From Euglena gracilis (taxonomy: Eukaryota; Euglenida; Euglenophyceae; Euglenales), in NCBI GenBank assembly GCA_039621445.1, contig CP154954.1, forward strand, positions 15,271,805-15,335,804: a stretch of DNA of 64,000 nt, written 5' to 3'. A model generated the notes under the pieces. The model was given only the letters and a program-made list of their open reading frames with translations. It ran no database searches and was not told the DNA's origin. Positions 44,226 through 55,956 of the stretch are shown here, one piece after another; positions within the stretch are counted from its first letter, which is position 1, and each line of letters starts with the position of its first letter. The translations under genes and the position numbers were made by a program.

Positions 44226-45143
44226 TGCCCGAAAACGGCCAAAGTCAAAACAAGCCAAAAACTGTACAAAATGACCAAATTGGCCGTAAAACGGCCGTAA
44301 CTCAGGCAAGACAGGGAGTTGCGGGAAAATCAAAATACTGCTAGATAGGGCGTTCCAAGGGCTTCAATTTAGGTCTCCGGACATTTGCTTTGATTTTGCT
44401 TCATTGTCGAGATATTTGGAAACATCGTTGTTTTTTTTTTTTTGACCCCGAAAACAGCCCCAGAAATGGGCCAAAATTTGGGGAAAAGTTAACCATGGTT
44501 GGATAGGGCATTCCAAGGGCTTCATTTTTGCTCTGCAGACTTTTCCTTTGAATTTGCTTCATTGTCCAGATATTTTGAAAAAATTGATTTTTGACCGAAA
44601 AAAAAACGGCCCCAAAAAATATCCCCAAAATGGCCGTTTTAGGCCGCAAAAGCGCGACGGAACACAGGCCAAGCGTGTCGGCAGCCAAAATGGTGAACGG
44701 GGGGCGATAGAGGGCCTCCGGGGGTATATTTCGTCAGACCGACATTTCCGGAAATAATCTTCTTTTTCTCGAGATATCTTCGAAAAACTGATTTTTTGCC
44801 CGATTTTTGGACCCCGGCGAAATGGCAGAGTCGGAAGAGGGGGGGGGGGCGGGCCAATCCTACCGACAGTTTGGACCCCTTCGCGCGTGAATAACTCGGG
44901 CCTGGCGGGGAGTTGGGGGTCAAACGGAGGTGATTCGGAAGCTAGAAATCCATTCGCTCGTGACTGAAAAAAAAAATGCGGGAACGGAGCCGGGATCATC
45001 GTGATAATCCGCCAGTTCCCGAGGTGGCCCCGACCCAGGGGGGGGGGGGGGCGGGGGGGGGGTGGGCCGCGGGTCCGACCCCCCCCTTTTTGCCCAGGGT
45101 AAGCTTCGCTCTTACCCATAAAGGGATAAGAGCTCAGCGACCC
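44226..45143. repeat. direct duplication, copy B
   Basis: Near-copy of 42,810-44,015 in the same orientation. Shared blocks include the GGGAAAAGTTAACCATGG segment, the GCGCGACGGAACACAGG segment and the terminal GATAAGAGCTCAGCGACC. It lacks about 248 bases present in copy A between two 20-bp direct repeats (43,260 and 43,508). No coding sequence. Confidence 0.85.
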
Positions 45144-45808
45144 CCCCCGTACCCACCACCCTGGCTGTTTGGACGAATTCCCGTTCTGCCCTGCCCCAGC
45201 ACCTTTGGCACCAGGGGTGTGCTACAGCGCTACCCACCCAAAACCCTCCCCCTGGGGGGGGTCGAAAGTGCCAACCCCCCTTGTCTGCCCACGGCACCCC
45301 CCCCTAGGGAGGTGCACACTTCCTTAAAGAGAAGCCTGGCCCCTAGTGGTGCCTGCATCCACTTCAACCCTAAATACCTGTGTCCAACCCAAAAACCTGA
45401 GTCCGTTTTTGCATTACGTGTGCCTATTCCAACACATGCATCAACTCAGAACTAGATGCCAAAATGGTCTAAAATGGCCCGAAAAAGATCTTCTCCGTTC
45501 CGAATAAGCGCTGCTGGGGGTGAATTTTTGAAGAGCAACTCGGGAATTTGCATGGGTTCTGTCATTGTTATTGTCGCCATCATCACTAAAAATCTTGACA
45601 TATTGTTTTTATGTCGCGATGAGGCTGAATTATATTTAGAGAGTTTGAGAGAAGAATTGCACATGTTGACCAGGCACAAGCACGGTGATTTAGGGTATCA
45701 ACATCTTGATTATTGTCAAAGCTGTTATCAATGTATTTGCATCCCTTATTCAATCCATCTGTCAGCTCATTTATTCATTTGCCTGGTCCGGCTGCTGCAT
45801 AAACACAC

Positions 45809-45853
45809 CTGTCATACATCGCTGACAAACGAACTCGTAGTGCACCAGCATCA
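45809..45853 (-). CDS. short exon (45 bp), same unrecognised gene
   Basis: TTTTCTAG acceptor, GTGTGT donor, 45 bases. Joined to the previous exon it gives Cys then DAGALRVRLSAMYD and a split Arg codon. A possible following exon starts after TTTTTAG near 45,588 (open in two frames), but no clear donor was found there. Confidence 0.5.
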
Positions 45854-45953
45854 CTAGAAAATAAAAATTGAATCAACAAAAAAACCCTCAAAACAATCTG
45901 GACTGTTGATGAGGGGCTCAGCTGTCCCCAGTGAAGTGTCATGGGAAGTTTAC

Positions 45954-46049
45954 CAGATCCATTCACCTTCATAATCACAAACGTGTACAAAAGTGCCATT
46001 CTGGCACGTGTAAAATATCCTGGCAGGATCTGCCCAAACTAGTGACTGT
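45954..46049 (-). CDS. exon, unrecognised Cys/aromatic-rich segment
   Basis: A CTTTTGTCAG acceptor and a GTAAAC donor. Reads QSLVWADPARIFYTCQNGTF then VHVCDYEGEWI, a pattern with two Cys and many aromatics typical of a compact extracellular or beta-rich domain. Phases fit both neighbours (AG|A before, TG|T after), which makes this three-exon chain (46.3-45.8 kb) the best supported part of the 5' block. No family recognised. Confidence 0.6.
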
Positions 46050-46159
46050 CTGACAAAAGCATCAAGCATCTTTAGTTTTCCGTCCCCAACGAACAGCGCA
46101 CACAACAAAGATACACCCGGCTTGCCTTTTGAATACACAAAAAAAATTAAATCTTCCAA

Positions 46160-46180
46160 CGGACACGCACACACACACAC
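46160..46180. repeat. short AC/GT microsatellite next to splice donor
   Basis: About ten AC repeats on the plus strand. On the gene strand they form the GTGTGTGTGTG directly after the exon end at 46,181 and supply the splice donor. Confidence 0.7.
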
Positions 46181-46345
46181 CTGTTGTCTGAGAGCATCAC
46201 CAAGGGCAGATCAAGGTCAGTAGGAGGCAAATCAACGGAGGGGACCTGCACCCCCGTCATCAACCCCAATTTGCCCGACTTCGCTGCGAGTTTGAAAAGG
46301 CAGAATCTGGCAAACGTTCATATGCACATACAGCAAAATTTCATC
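46181..46345 (-). CDS. exon with one-base frame break, unrecognised protein
   Basis: A CCACAG acceptor and a GTGTGT donor bound a reading that starts DEILLYVHMNVCQILPFQTR and continues SEVGQIGVDDG. The same strand, one frame over, continues VQVPSVDLPPTDLDLPLVML and SDN. The switch falls in a run of five G; four G would make a single 54-codon reading. Phase at the end (AG) joins the next exon (46,049) to give Arg. Hydrophobic and acidic mix, no recognised domain. Confidence 0.55.
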
Positions 46346-46666
46346 CTGTGGTAATTCATCCACACAATGAAAATGACCACCCACCAAAAATGGAAAGGTG
46401 ATCTTGTCTCCATTCCCAAATATCCACAGAATAGGAAGTCTCCTTCAAATGCCCATTTTTATGACTCAATCATTCGGCGATTAGCGACTGCGCAAATATT
46501 GTCTGAGTCAAATTACCTGAACCCATCTCCCCAACCTGGAACTAAAAACTCAATACAAATCAACAGGTAAATTAAAATTGAAATGGCCCTTTTTCCTTCT
46601 TTGCCATTTGGAAGACTTTAATTGTCGAGGATGAGAATCGTTGGTGTCAGTGCTCAACAGACATAC

Positions 46667-46751
46667 TCAGAAAATGGATGGTGAGGTCGGAAAGGCGGTC
46701 TGCCATATGGAACGTGACCGACCAGCCCATAGGTCCCAAGGTTGGAACAGC
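46667..46751 (-). CDS. exon, unrecognised protein
   Basis: A strong CTGTTTTCAG acceptor and a consensus GTATGT donor enclose 28 codons plus one base: AVPTLGPMGWSVTFHMADRL then SDLTIHFL. Composition is that of a folded domain with alternating hydrophobic residues. No family recognised. Confidence 0.55.
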
Positions 46752-47245
46752 CTGAAAACAGGGGGGGGGGGGCGACGTGTGGCAGAAATTCATTGTGCAG
46801 ACAAACAATCAATTGGCATCGAGTCTCACGCGGGCCACCCACCCACCCATCCTGGGCCCACAAATGCCCGCCGACCTCAGAGGACCCACCGACCATGCCA
46901 GGAGGTCACTTTCAAAGAACCAGTCAGCTCGCCCCCCCCCCCCCCGGCTGGATATCAGTTGTTCTGGCCACTAACGCCAAAACGACCCAAAATACAATGA
47001 TATTTACCATTTTTTTCAAAAAAAAAATAGGTGGCACCTTCTGCGCCAGGAGGGACATTTCTGACCAACGGTCCGACAGTTGACTCCCCCCCCCCCCGGG
47101 GGCTGGATACAAAAAAAACCAGTCAGCCACCAACCCCGAGGGGGGGGGGGGGCGACACACTAAACTGGTTTACCCAAAAAACCAGCCTTAAAAAAATACA
47201 ATATCTCTGGGTGTTCATCTGTTGAGGGAGGGGGCGAGGGTTAAC

Positions 47246-47350
47246 CTGTGCACGACCGGTGTCGGTGGCAGTGCAATGCACGACCACCTTGGGGAAGCCA
47301 TGAGGCAAGGGACCTCGTCCATGCCGATGCCCCCCAGGAGTCCAAGCAGG
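47246..47350 (-). CDS. exon, unrecognised protein
   Basis: An ATTTCCAG acceptor and a GTTAAC donor frame exactly 35 codons in phase 0. The preferred frame ends in a beta-strand-like stretch (PKVVVHCTATDTGRAQ). Other frames are also open. Phase 0 at its end joins directly to the next exon at 46,751. Confidence 0.4.
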
Positions 47351-48477
47351 CTGGAAATGAAATTATTTGACACAGCCCAGAAAAAAAGTGCACTGTTTAA
47401 ACTGCAAAAAAAATACTGGAGGGGAAATACAAACATTTGGGACCAAACAACCCTTCACAAATGGATGAACGCACTGGCATGCTTGATGCAATCCAGTTTG
47501 ATGGTGGCGAACGGATCCAACTCATAATATTCCTGGGAGCGAAGGGAGCCTGGGAAATTGCAAGCCATTGCAATGAGCAATTGGTGTCGCATCAAGGGCT
47601 GAAATCAAGTTCGATGGCTGCAGGTTTCAATTCAATCCATTTTGGGATCAAATGTCAAACAAAAGTCCAAAAACTATGCTGAAACAGAAATTCAGTCGAT
47701 TCATTTTGTTCTGTTTTATTCAAAGTGTGCAATGTAACGCCGCAGAATGTCCAAAGTCCGACGGAGTTTCAGTTTCAGGTTTCTGGTATTCAACTGACAC
47801 AATGAAAACTGATACAGTTACCCTTCTGATTTAACAGATCACAAAACAAGACAACCACCTTCAAAATTTTGTCCGTCTCCGAGTCGAAATCATGTCCAAG
47901 GAAACGAAAGAAGCCATGGGACGAGGTGGAGGCAGATGACTTCTGAACAAAAGAAAATTGACACAAGGATGCCTGTTAGCTAGTTTGTCTGTCTTTTTTG
48001 CCTGCCTGGTGTCAGATATTTTTTATTCAACCTGCCAACGAGCCAATAGAGGCGGAATCTGGGGTGTGAATCTGCCCTCTTCCCAACGAAAATTTGCCAC
48101 AACGGTGGGTGCAATAAAACGACCTAAAGTTTCATCCATGCAGACCATTGTTTGTCAGCTGCACCTGGCACACATATGAGAACAAATGAGAGACCGAACG
48201 CGGGTGGCTTCACACATTTTGATGAAAATGTTCGTTCCTGGAAGCCAGTGTTGTCAGAATTTTGAAAACTTACAAAGGGTCAAGAAAAAGGAATGTTTCT
48301 TGAGGGCAGGGAATCAAGTGAGCAGATAGGGGGGAGTCGGACCCTTCCCCTGCACAGAAAACTTGGGGCTAAAAAAAAAACGCCCAAAAATCTCGCCTTC
48401 GCACACATTTTTTTAATAAAAATCAGCCAAACTACACCCAAGAAATTATATCTGTCGATTAAAAAATAATCACACCA

Positions 48478-48840
48478 GTGTCCGAAATGTTTGCCCACAC
48501 CTGGCAAAAAAATTGCCCCAACGTGTCAAAAGTTTTGCCCAGCGCCTTCAAAAAAATTGCCCAAAAGTCTCAAAAAAAAACTTTGCACACTTGCACTTAT
48601 TCCGAAAAATTTTGCACTCCGTCATTTTATGATTTGAGTGAGAAAAGCTTTACACACTGCACCAATGAAAAAAAGATCCACTCCGGTTGAAGTTTCAAAG
48701 GGCATCTGTGCAAAACACCCGATCCAAGAGCAAAACTTTCGGAGGCATATACTTTTGGGATGAGGCACAAAATTCTTTGAGATAAAGTTTAAACAAGTCG
48801 GTGGCATATGCAAACTTTTTTGAGATAAAGTGCAAAAAAA
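48478..48840. repeat. dispersed repeat, copy 1 (GAGATAAAGTGCAAA family)
   Basis: A segment of about 260-360 bases that recurs in direct orientation at 57,590-57,860. Shared landmarks are GTTGAAGTTTCAAA, CAAAACACCCGAT, TTTCGGAG and two spaced TTTGAGATAAAG motifs. No coding sequence recognised. Confidence 0.65.
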
Positions 48841-49600
48841 AAACCAAAATGGAAAAATGCATGGTGCATGGTTCGAATTTCAAGGAAAAATAGGTCGTTG
48901 GGTGTATATTGTATTTAAATAATAATATAATTTGGGTTCTGGGGGTCCCGCTCCCCCCTCAAATCTGAAGGGGGTGGTGTAAACACACCCCACCCATCCC
49001 CCTGGGGGGTGGGTGGTCTGGACGCCCCTCCCCCGCTTGCATGATCACAAAAAGAGTTCTGGGGGACAACACTATTACAAGCAAATCAAGTACATAACTC
49101 CTCCAATTTATCTCAACATCATAAACACTTTTGACGCCTATTTTTCCTGGGACAGCTCGGGGGGGGGGGGGGCAATGTATTCAATTTTTTTTGTCATTTA
49201 TATACGTATATGTTGTATTTTGTTTGTTATATGTGTGTTATTATTTTATGGGGTTTCCAACGCCAACATTTTATGGTTTTGAGAAGGTGGCACTCAAGTT
49301 TCTTCGGATAACGCCTCTCATTTTGAACCCCAACCAAGAATCCTTGTGCCTTCCCGTAAAAGCCTGACATAAACGCAGGTATGAAGCCCAGGAGAGAGCC
49401 ATTTGTCCTTGAGACCGCTTTCGCGGGTCATTTGGAGCCGTTTTGCGTCATTTTAGGCGGATTTTGTTCACGACTGATAAAACAGGCTCCTTGGGGCCAT
49501 TCTGGGCCATCTTGGGCAGTCTTTGGGCATTTGGTCGAATATTTCAGGCCAAAATTGCAGGATTGCAATTTTGCATGAATGCAAAAGAACAGCAATTCCA

Positions 49601-51340
49601 TTCACTTTTACTCTGCATCCTTTGCATGATCCCGCATAATCCCGCACATACCGCATGATCCCCAATAATTTCGAAAAAAAAATTGCCGCATCCCCCCCGG
49701 GGGGGTCTGACACTCTGTGCAAGGCCAACGCTAACTTAAACCTGGTTCTGCAGGTCCCCCCCCCCCGAGCTGTTCACCCCCCCCAAGTTCCCATTGGGCC
49801 ATAAAGGGTCCCAGTGGCGGGAACAACTAAGGGGGGGGATAGCAATGAATAAGTAATAATAATAAAAACATATAGCATATCTGAATAATAATTATAAATG
49901 AAATTAAAGAATGAAACATAACATATAGAACATTACAAAAAAAATAAAAAATGACTTTGCAGGGAGATTTGGGAAGCCCGGAGGCCGGGACTCCCCCTCC
50001 TCATCAGCAGATTTTCAAGGACCCAGAGATATCCAGGCCGCCGGTTGAAAAAAGGTTCTGACTGGAAAAGAGGGTAGGTGCAGAGGGTATGTCTGACCGG
50101 CTGCTGGGCTGGGTCTGCTGGTGCCCGAAACAGGGCGTTTGTTTTAACAACCCAGCTCAGAGGCTGGAGAATTTGGGCTGGCTGGAAAAAGGCTGCTGGC
50201 TGACTCCCCCCTCCCCCCATAGGGGTCCTGGGGTGGGCCCGAGCTGGGGTCAAACTGGGTACAAAGAAATCGGAATTGTAAAAATGCCCAACAAACTGCC
50301 AATTATGCAAAAAAAAATCGATCTGTTTGGACCCTGGATTTGCCTCTGGCCAGCCCTGTTCCATCCCATTTTCGCCTATGTTGACCCATTGTGGGTCTAT
50401 TCTTGCCCCCCCACAACGATAAATACATCACCGTCCTGCCGCCCTTCGGGCGGCTGGAAATAAATAAACTCGTTAAGTGGGGGAGGGGGGTCCCAGGCTG
50501 GAAAAAGGCTGCTGGCTGGAAAAAAAGCTGCAGGCTGGCAGGACCCCCTGGGGGGTCAAATTTTCTTATGCTGCGCCCTGGCCCGAAAACAGGCAAAAGC
50601 CTAAATCCAGCTATGTCGGAATTTATCAAAATCAAAACTCAATCAGAAATCAAAAAGCAATCAAAATTTGAAAGTGAAAAGGTTGGTGACCTTCGTCTTA
50701 AGAAGTTCCCGGCCCCCCATGCATACCCCCCTGTCATATCTAGACGGGTTTAATGTCAAATGGTTTTATGTCGACGAGACAAAAGTCGTGACAAACGCAC
50801 ACCCCTGAGCACTTTTTCTTTGCTTTTCCAGTATTTTTTTGTTCGATGAAAGTTATGTTGTCATGATTTGATAGCGACGTTAGACAAATCCGACATTAGA
50901 CCGGTCGGCATATGAAAAGGGAAATAACCTCCTCTGCACAACAAGACAATTCAACAAAAACATTAGAGAAATGACAAAAATCCATCAAATTGGGTCAAGG
51001 AAAAAGTGAAAAAGAGCATTGATTGAGAAAAATGGCCTAAAATTGCAAAAAAAAATCCCTGGGTGGCCTGATAAAGTGCTTTTGGGGTCCATTTTTGACC
51101 TTGAAAATTATGCGAGATTGTGCGGGATTATGAGGTCAAAAAATTTCATCCCTGTGTGATGCATAATTATAATTGCTACGTAGAAAATTACACAAAACAC
51201 GCTGCAAGAATGATACAAAATGTTATCTGAAGCAGAAAAAAAACTTTTGGAGGTGCATTGCTTGGTCTTTTCTTTTTCAGGTTTTCCAAAAAGCAAATTA
51301 TGCTGGATTATTTGGAATATGCGGGATTATGCAGACGGCA
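49601..51340. other. intronic or intergenic stretch, mostly low complexity
   Basis: No convincing exon seen. Contains copies of a GCGGGATTATGC-type repeat (49,640; 51,115; 51,300), an AT-rich piece (49,840-49,950), and G/C-run segments with a repeated phrase GGCTGGAAAAAGGCTGCTGGCTGG (50,170-50,540 in several forms; related copies at 2,710, 14,225, 36,390 and 54,110). Confidence 0.5.
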
Positions 51341-51347
51341 TTTCCCC

Positions 51348-51747
51348 CGCATGGATCAGTGACACCCACATACCACAAAGTAATGGCGGACATGGTGCCC
51401 TTCGGACTGGGACGTCGAGACCGGTGAAGAGCATTCCTGAGGATTTTATGAAAGCAGTTGTGCAATACAGCGAGAATTGTGATGTCATTTGCCACACAAA
51501 AAAAGTGGATTGGAAACAAAAGGATTGGAAATATTTTGTGGATCGCCTTGGTAACATTTGGCGACACTATGAGCGCAGCATTGTGCCCAGGAACGACGTT
51601 TATGGTTTATTGACCATGCGTCCCAGAGGCCAGTTTGGCAGTGGAGCCGGAGCCCCCGTTCATCTGTATGCCCCAGACGGTAGTTTGCGTGTAAAAGCTG
51701 GCGTCTGGGACACAATTCTTGATTTTTGGACTCCGTACCTTTTTTGA
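51348..51747 (+). CDS. open reading frame, plus strand, unrecognised
   Basis: The frame runs stop-free to a TGA at 51,747. Residues from about 51,380 look protein-like (for example VDWKQKDWKYFVDRLGNIW). The upstream part overlaps a GCGGGATTATGC repeat and is probably not coding. The opposite strand offers two short exons with good signals: 51,615-51,663 (MNGGSGSTAKLASGTH) and 51,374-51,436 (GTATGT donor), whose phases join. Only one strand can be right, and I cannot decide. No family recognised on either. Confidence 0.3.
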
Positions 51748-52631
51748 GCAAAAATTGATTCGGAAAAAAATACCCCAAAAATTTGCCAAAAAGCAGCAGA
51801 GTCGGGGAAACAAAACCTATTTTTCAAGGGACCAGGTGTGGTTGGACCAGGTTGCAACAGGAAATCAAAACCTCATTGCGTGAGGTATTGCACAGGCTTG
51901 ATTTTGAAAACTTTGAGGACCCACTTTCGCAGTTTTCCGTCCTTTTCTTGGACCATAAAACGGGGCATGACTCAGGCTGGGTAAAAAAAATCTGGATTCA
52001 TGTGAGGGTTCAAGGAAAGCGGGACCAAACAGGAGTTGCGGGGTCAGGAGTCGGGTCATATCATGTCTCCCAAGCCATCCAACTTGGGAGGGGGGAGTCT
52101 GGAGGTTTTTTATGGTGGTTTTCACTCTACCCATAAAGAGATGAGGTGTCAGCGTACCCTCACCCCCCCCCCCTGATTGGCCACCTTGGACCCGGGGAAT
52201 CTGGCACGGGGGCCCCCCCATTTTTGACCAAAATGGCCAAAAATTTGGGGGGGGGGGGAATTCCCCAGGCCGGAAGGTCGGAAATGGCCAAATTGGCACG
52301 GTAATTTTCCAAAACCGGATAGCCAATTTGGCCATTTGGGGTGCTTTACAAAACCCAAATAGCCAATCTGAGGGGGGGGGGGGGGCAATCTGGGGGGGGA
52401 GGGCAGATGGAACAACATCAACAGGAAGAAAACAACAATGGATCAGTTCACTTTTGACATGATTTCGGTCGGGGGCTCCTGAACAACATGGTGATCCCAT
52501 CCCATTTTTTTGCATTCTTGCTTTATTTTGTGTTGTCAAATGCAATGGTAGTTTCGAAAATTTAAGGCATTAGCTTTGCGCTCTTTTTGTTTATTTATTT
52601 GCAGTGCTGTACATTGCTCACCAGCTTGCAG

Positions 52632-52803
52632 GGAGGGGGTCAGGGCGTCGCTCAAGCCAGAGGGTTCCCCATCCCCCGGGGGTCCAAGCCAGTCTGTGCC
52701 ATGCACCCCCCACACACACAGAAAAGTGGGAAGAGGGCAGGAGGCAAGAGCAGCACGGCGCAAGGGTGTAGACCTACCCTCAGGAATCACACCAACCACC
52801 AAG
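52632..52803 (+). CDS. candidate plus-strand exon, unrecognised
   Basis: A GCTTGCAG acceptor and a near-perfect donor (AAG then GTGAGT) on the plus strand frame 172 bases open in two frames. The more protein-like frame is basic and Ser/Pro-rich (starts REGVRASLKPEGS). The minus strand is also open here, so the strand rests only on the splice signals. No family recognised. Confidence 0.3.
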
Positions 52804-53000
52804 GTGAGTGTATGTCCCTACAGCACTGGAATTACACCAGAGTTGCTCACCCAGCCACGCGGAGCAACACAAGAGCACTGGTGTAAGGGGTCCCTGGCCA
52901 CTCACCACCAGGCTTTTTGTTTATCGACCGGGGAGGGAGGGGGTGGGTCAGTGCTACCAGGGTTTCCCACATATTCGTGCTAGGGATCCTCAATTCTGCT

Positions 53001-53045
53001 TCGTGATTATTCGTGATTATTCGTGATTATTCGAGATTATTCGTG
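53001..53045. repeat. 10-bp tandem repeat TCGTGATTAT, first array
   Basis: Four to five copies of a 10-bp unit (one with CGAGATTAT). A second array with the same unit lies at 53,569-53,660, so the two flank the exons at 53.1-53.5 kb. Confidence 0.8.
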
Positions 53046-53077
53046 CTACCCAAAAATCGCCCGGTTCCTCAATAAAC

Positions 53078-53165
53078 CTGCCCAGAAACCCCAATGCACA
53101 CTCCTCATCTGACTTGTGTATCATCTCCAACGGCAGAAATATCAAAAACGAAGCTTTTTTGCCAC
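53078..53165 (-). CDS. exon, unrecognised protein
   Basis: A TCTAG acceptor and a GTTTAT donor bracket 88 bases that read 28 residues without a stop (core FLIFLPLEMIHKSDEECALG). The reading combines a hydrophobic strand with an acidic helix and is bounded by splice signals on both sides, which supports coding on this strand. Phase is 2 at entry and 2 at exit. No family recognised. Confidence 0.45.
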
Positions 53166-53467
53166 CTAGATTGCACAACAATCTTGAACATGAAGTAAAG
53201 CAGACAGAAAGCGACGCCAATGAATGGCGTTGTTGCCGAAGCGTGTGGTGTTGCACTGTGCTGTCCATGGGCAGAAAGGGTCAGATCATATGTTGAACAG
53301 AGAAGCGCTGCTCAACATCGGAACATCATGACAGCGGCTTGACGCGATGTCTTCCACAAACTTTGGCTTGAAATCTTGGAACATCGCCCAACCCACTAAG
53401 GCAATCACAAAAGCCAAAAATCATAAGAGTTGGGATGGCATCTGAGCAGCACACTTCATATTTCCAC

Positions 53468-53524
53468 CTTCCCTTTTGAGGAGGATTGCTCTTTGATTGA
53501 GGCGTCATTCTCAGAAGAAGACAT
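53468..53524 (-). CDS. possible first exon of a minus-strand gene
   Basis: Opens with ATG at 53524 and codes for 19 residues rich in Ser, Lys and acidic residues (MSSSENDASIKEQSSSKGK), then meets a GT donor after AAG in phase 0. It is upstream of all other minus-strand exons seen, so it could be a start exon. A CTGCAG two bases before the ATG could instead be an acceptor, making this an internal exon. About 60 bases further down, a segment near 53,420-53,330 has a hydrophobic reading (FVIALVGWAMFQDF) but its phase does not join cleanly. No function can be assigned. Confidence 0.3.
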
Positions 53525-53568
53525 TCTGCAGTGAGAACAAAAAAAAACTGATCCAGGTCGTTTGTGGA

Positions 53569-53660
53569 AATTTGTGATTATTCGTGATTATTCGTGATTT
53601 TGGTAAATCCCCAAGTTCGTGCTGGTCGTGATTATTCGTGATTATTCGTGGCACGAATTT
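53569..53660. repeat. 10-bp tandem repeat TCGTGATTAT, second array
   Basis: Two short runs of the same 10-bp unit as at 53,001-53,045, separated by about 35 unrelated bases. Confidence 0.75.
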
Positions 53661-53779
53661 GTGGGAAACCCTGGTGCTACAGGGTGCCCACCCATGGCAC
53701 ACCCCGGGGGTTGGGGGGGGCGGGCAGCCGGGGGTTCCAAGGGTCGGGTGGGTCCTTGCCAAAAGGGTAAAGAAAATGG

Positions 53780-55640
53780 GATCGGGGTGCCTGCCCAACC
53801 CACCCCCAACCCACCCACAACCCACCCCGTGGGCAGGCGCCCGACTAAAAAAATAAAGCCTGCTCACCACACAAACACAAATGGATTTTTGGCTTTAGCA
53901 GGTGCAAAAATGGGCCAAAAATTATCAAAGTTGGGTCAGATTTGGGCTGGCGGCATATTTTTGGTCAAATATCGATGTTTTCAATGATTGGCGGTTTGGG
54001 ATTATTTGCCGTTTCGATTCTTTGGTATCCGGTTTGACCCCAGCTCGGGCCCATTTCCAGCCGGGGGACCCCCATGGGGTGGGGAAGGGGTGTCAACCAG
54101 CAGCCTTTTCCAGCCAGCCAAAATTTTCCAACTTCTAAACTGGACCCCCCCCCCGGAGGGGTCGCGAAGCGACACCTTGGGAGGGGGGCAGATCTATTTT
54201 TTAACGCTTTTGATCCCCCATTTGCAGGCAAATTTAGTCATAAACCAAGCCCCAGACGTCCTGTCCAAGGAAAGAATCCAGCCAAAAACACCCACACTCT
54301 TTTTTCCTTTCAGTTCCTTCAGTCCTTTCATTTCAGTTTTCATGATCATTCAGTTAAATAAATCTGTGCTCCCTTGAGATATGTAATCAGGGCTCGGCAT
54401 CTATTTGTGGAATTTATCTATCCGTGGAAGTTACCAGCTTTTCAAAAATTATTCCTCAATTTCAAGAACCACAATATGTGAGCAGCTTAAACCTGGGAAG
54501 AATCACTCTCCAAATAAGTGTATTTGTCATCGAAATAGCCATCAGAGAGTAGTTCAGTTGAAAACCCTTGATTCCCTAAAATCTGTTATTGGTGAAACGT
54601 CGATGCCGCCACCCATTGTAAACCCCCCCCCAAATAGCACCCCCCCCCAAAGAACACCCCCCAAATAACACACACCCCCTCGGGGGCCGATTTATCTCGG
54701 CAATGAAGCAAAATGAAAGGAAATGTCCGGAGAGCAAAAATGAAGCCCTTGGAATGCCCTGTCTTACCTTTTCCCCCAACTATTTGTGTTGCCCCAGTTT
54801 CATATCCGGGGCCATTTTGGGCTGTTTTCAGGGTCAAAAAAAATGACGCTTCAAAAATATATGTCTCTCGGAAATGAAGCAAAATCAAGGAAATGTGCGG
54901 AGTCCAAAATTGAGGCCCTTAAAATGCCCTTCCTCACAACTCCCCCTCTAGCCCAAATGACGGCCATTTTCGACCAATTCTGGCCATTTTGCACCGTTTT
55001 TTCCTGTTTTGACTTGGCCATTTTCGGCCATTTTTAGGTCAAAAAAGATCGAAAAAAAACGAAAAAGTTTTGCCCAAAACGATGTTTTTTGGCCTCCCGG
55101 ACCTGGAAAACCTGTTTTTGAGCCAAAAATGAGCGTTTTTCGACTCCCCGGTGTTTTTGGCCTGAAACCTGTGGATTTTGGGTCATTTTCGGGTCAAAAA
55201 GTAAAAAAAAAATTAACAAAAAAATTGCCCAAAACCATGTTTTTTGGGCATCACAGACCCGGAAAAAAGTTGTTTTCGAGCCCAAAATGAGCGTTTTCCA
55301 ACCCCCAGACACCAAATTACAGGTGCGTAACTTGTAAATCATAAATAATGCGAAATTCGCAATGCTCTCTTTTCGGCAGTCCATTGCGTGCAAATCCCAT
55401 CAAGAGCTCAGCACTATTCAAAACCTGGTCAAATAGGAACGGATGGTACATGTACTCATAAAAGAATTTGGTGCAAAACCTTGTGTGCGGTTTTTAAAAA
55501 GTATTGTTAAAATCGAGGAAAACGGGGGGGGGGGACAGCATCCAAAATAAACAAATTGCCAACTGTGTATGCTTTTCATATATTATGCACTTATTATGTG
55601 TTATTATGTATATTAAATCATATTTATCATACATTATAAA
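53780..55640. other. repeat-rich stretch without recognised exon
   Basis: Contains G/C-run repeats (53,700-54,190), a CAAATAG/CAAATAACAC C-capped block (54,620-54,680), inverted fragments of the 42.9-kb duplication (54,700-54,960) and copies of the AACGATGTTTTTTGGCCTCC unit (55,040-55,300) found at 32.0-32.3 kb and 40.2-40.5 kb. Confidence 0.5.
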
Positions 55641-55649
55641 TATTACATA

Positions 55650-55808
55650 GCACATAGTATATATATATATATAGTGTGTATATGTATATATATATATATG
55701 GCAAGTGTTAAGTTTAGTACCCCACTAAGGCTTCTTGTCTGTTTATGGCCAGCGCTAACTTCGTTAAATTTAGTACCCCCTGGGGGGGTACTAAACTTAA
55801 CACTCGCC

Positions 55809-55865
<57 letters not shown>

Positions 55866-55890
55866 ATATATATATATATATGTATATATG

Positions 55891-55956
<66 letters not shown>

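Noticed and set aside
46367-46570. Plus-strand exon ending at GTAAAT (contains SIIRRLATAQILSE)
   Set aside because: Protein-like and followed by a donor-like site, but it lies within an intron of the minus-strand chain, has no clear acceptor and no match; not strong enough to list as a gene.
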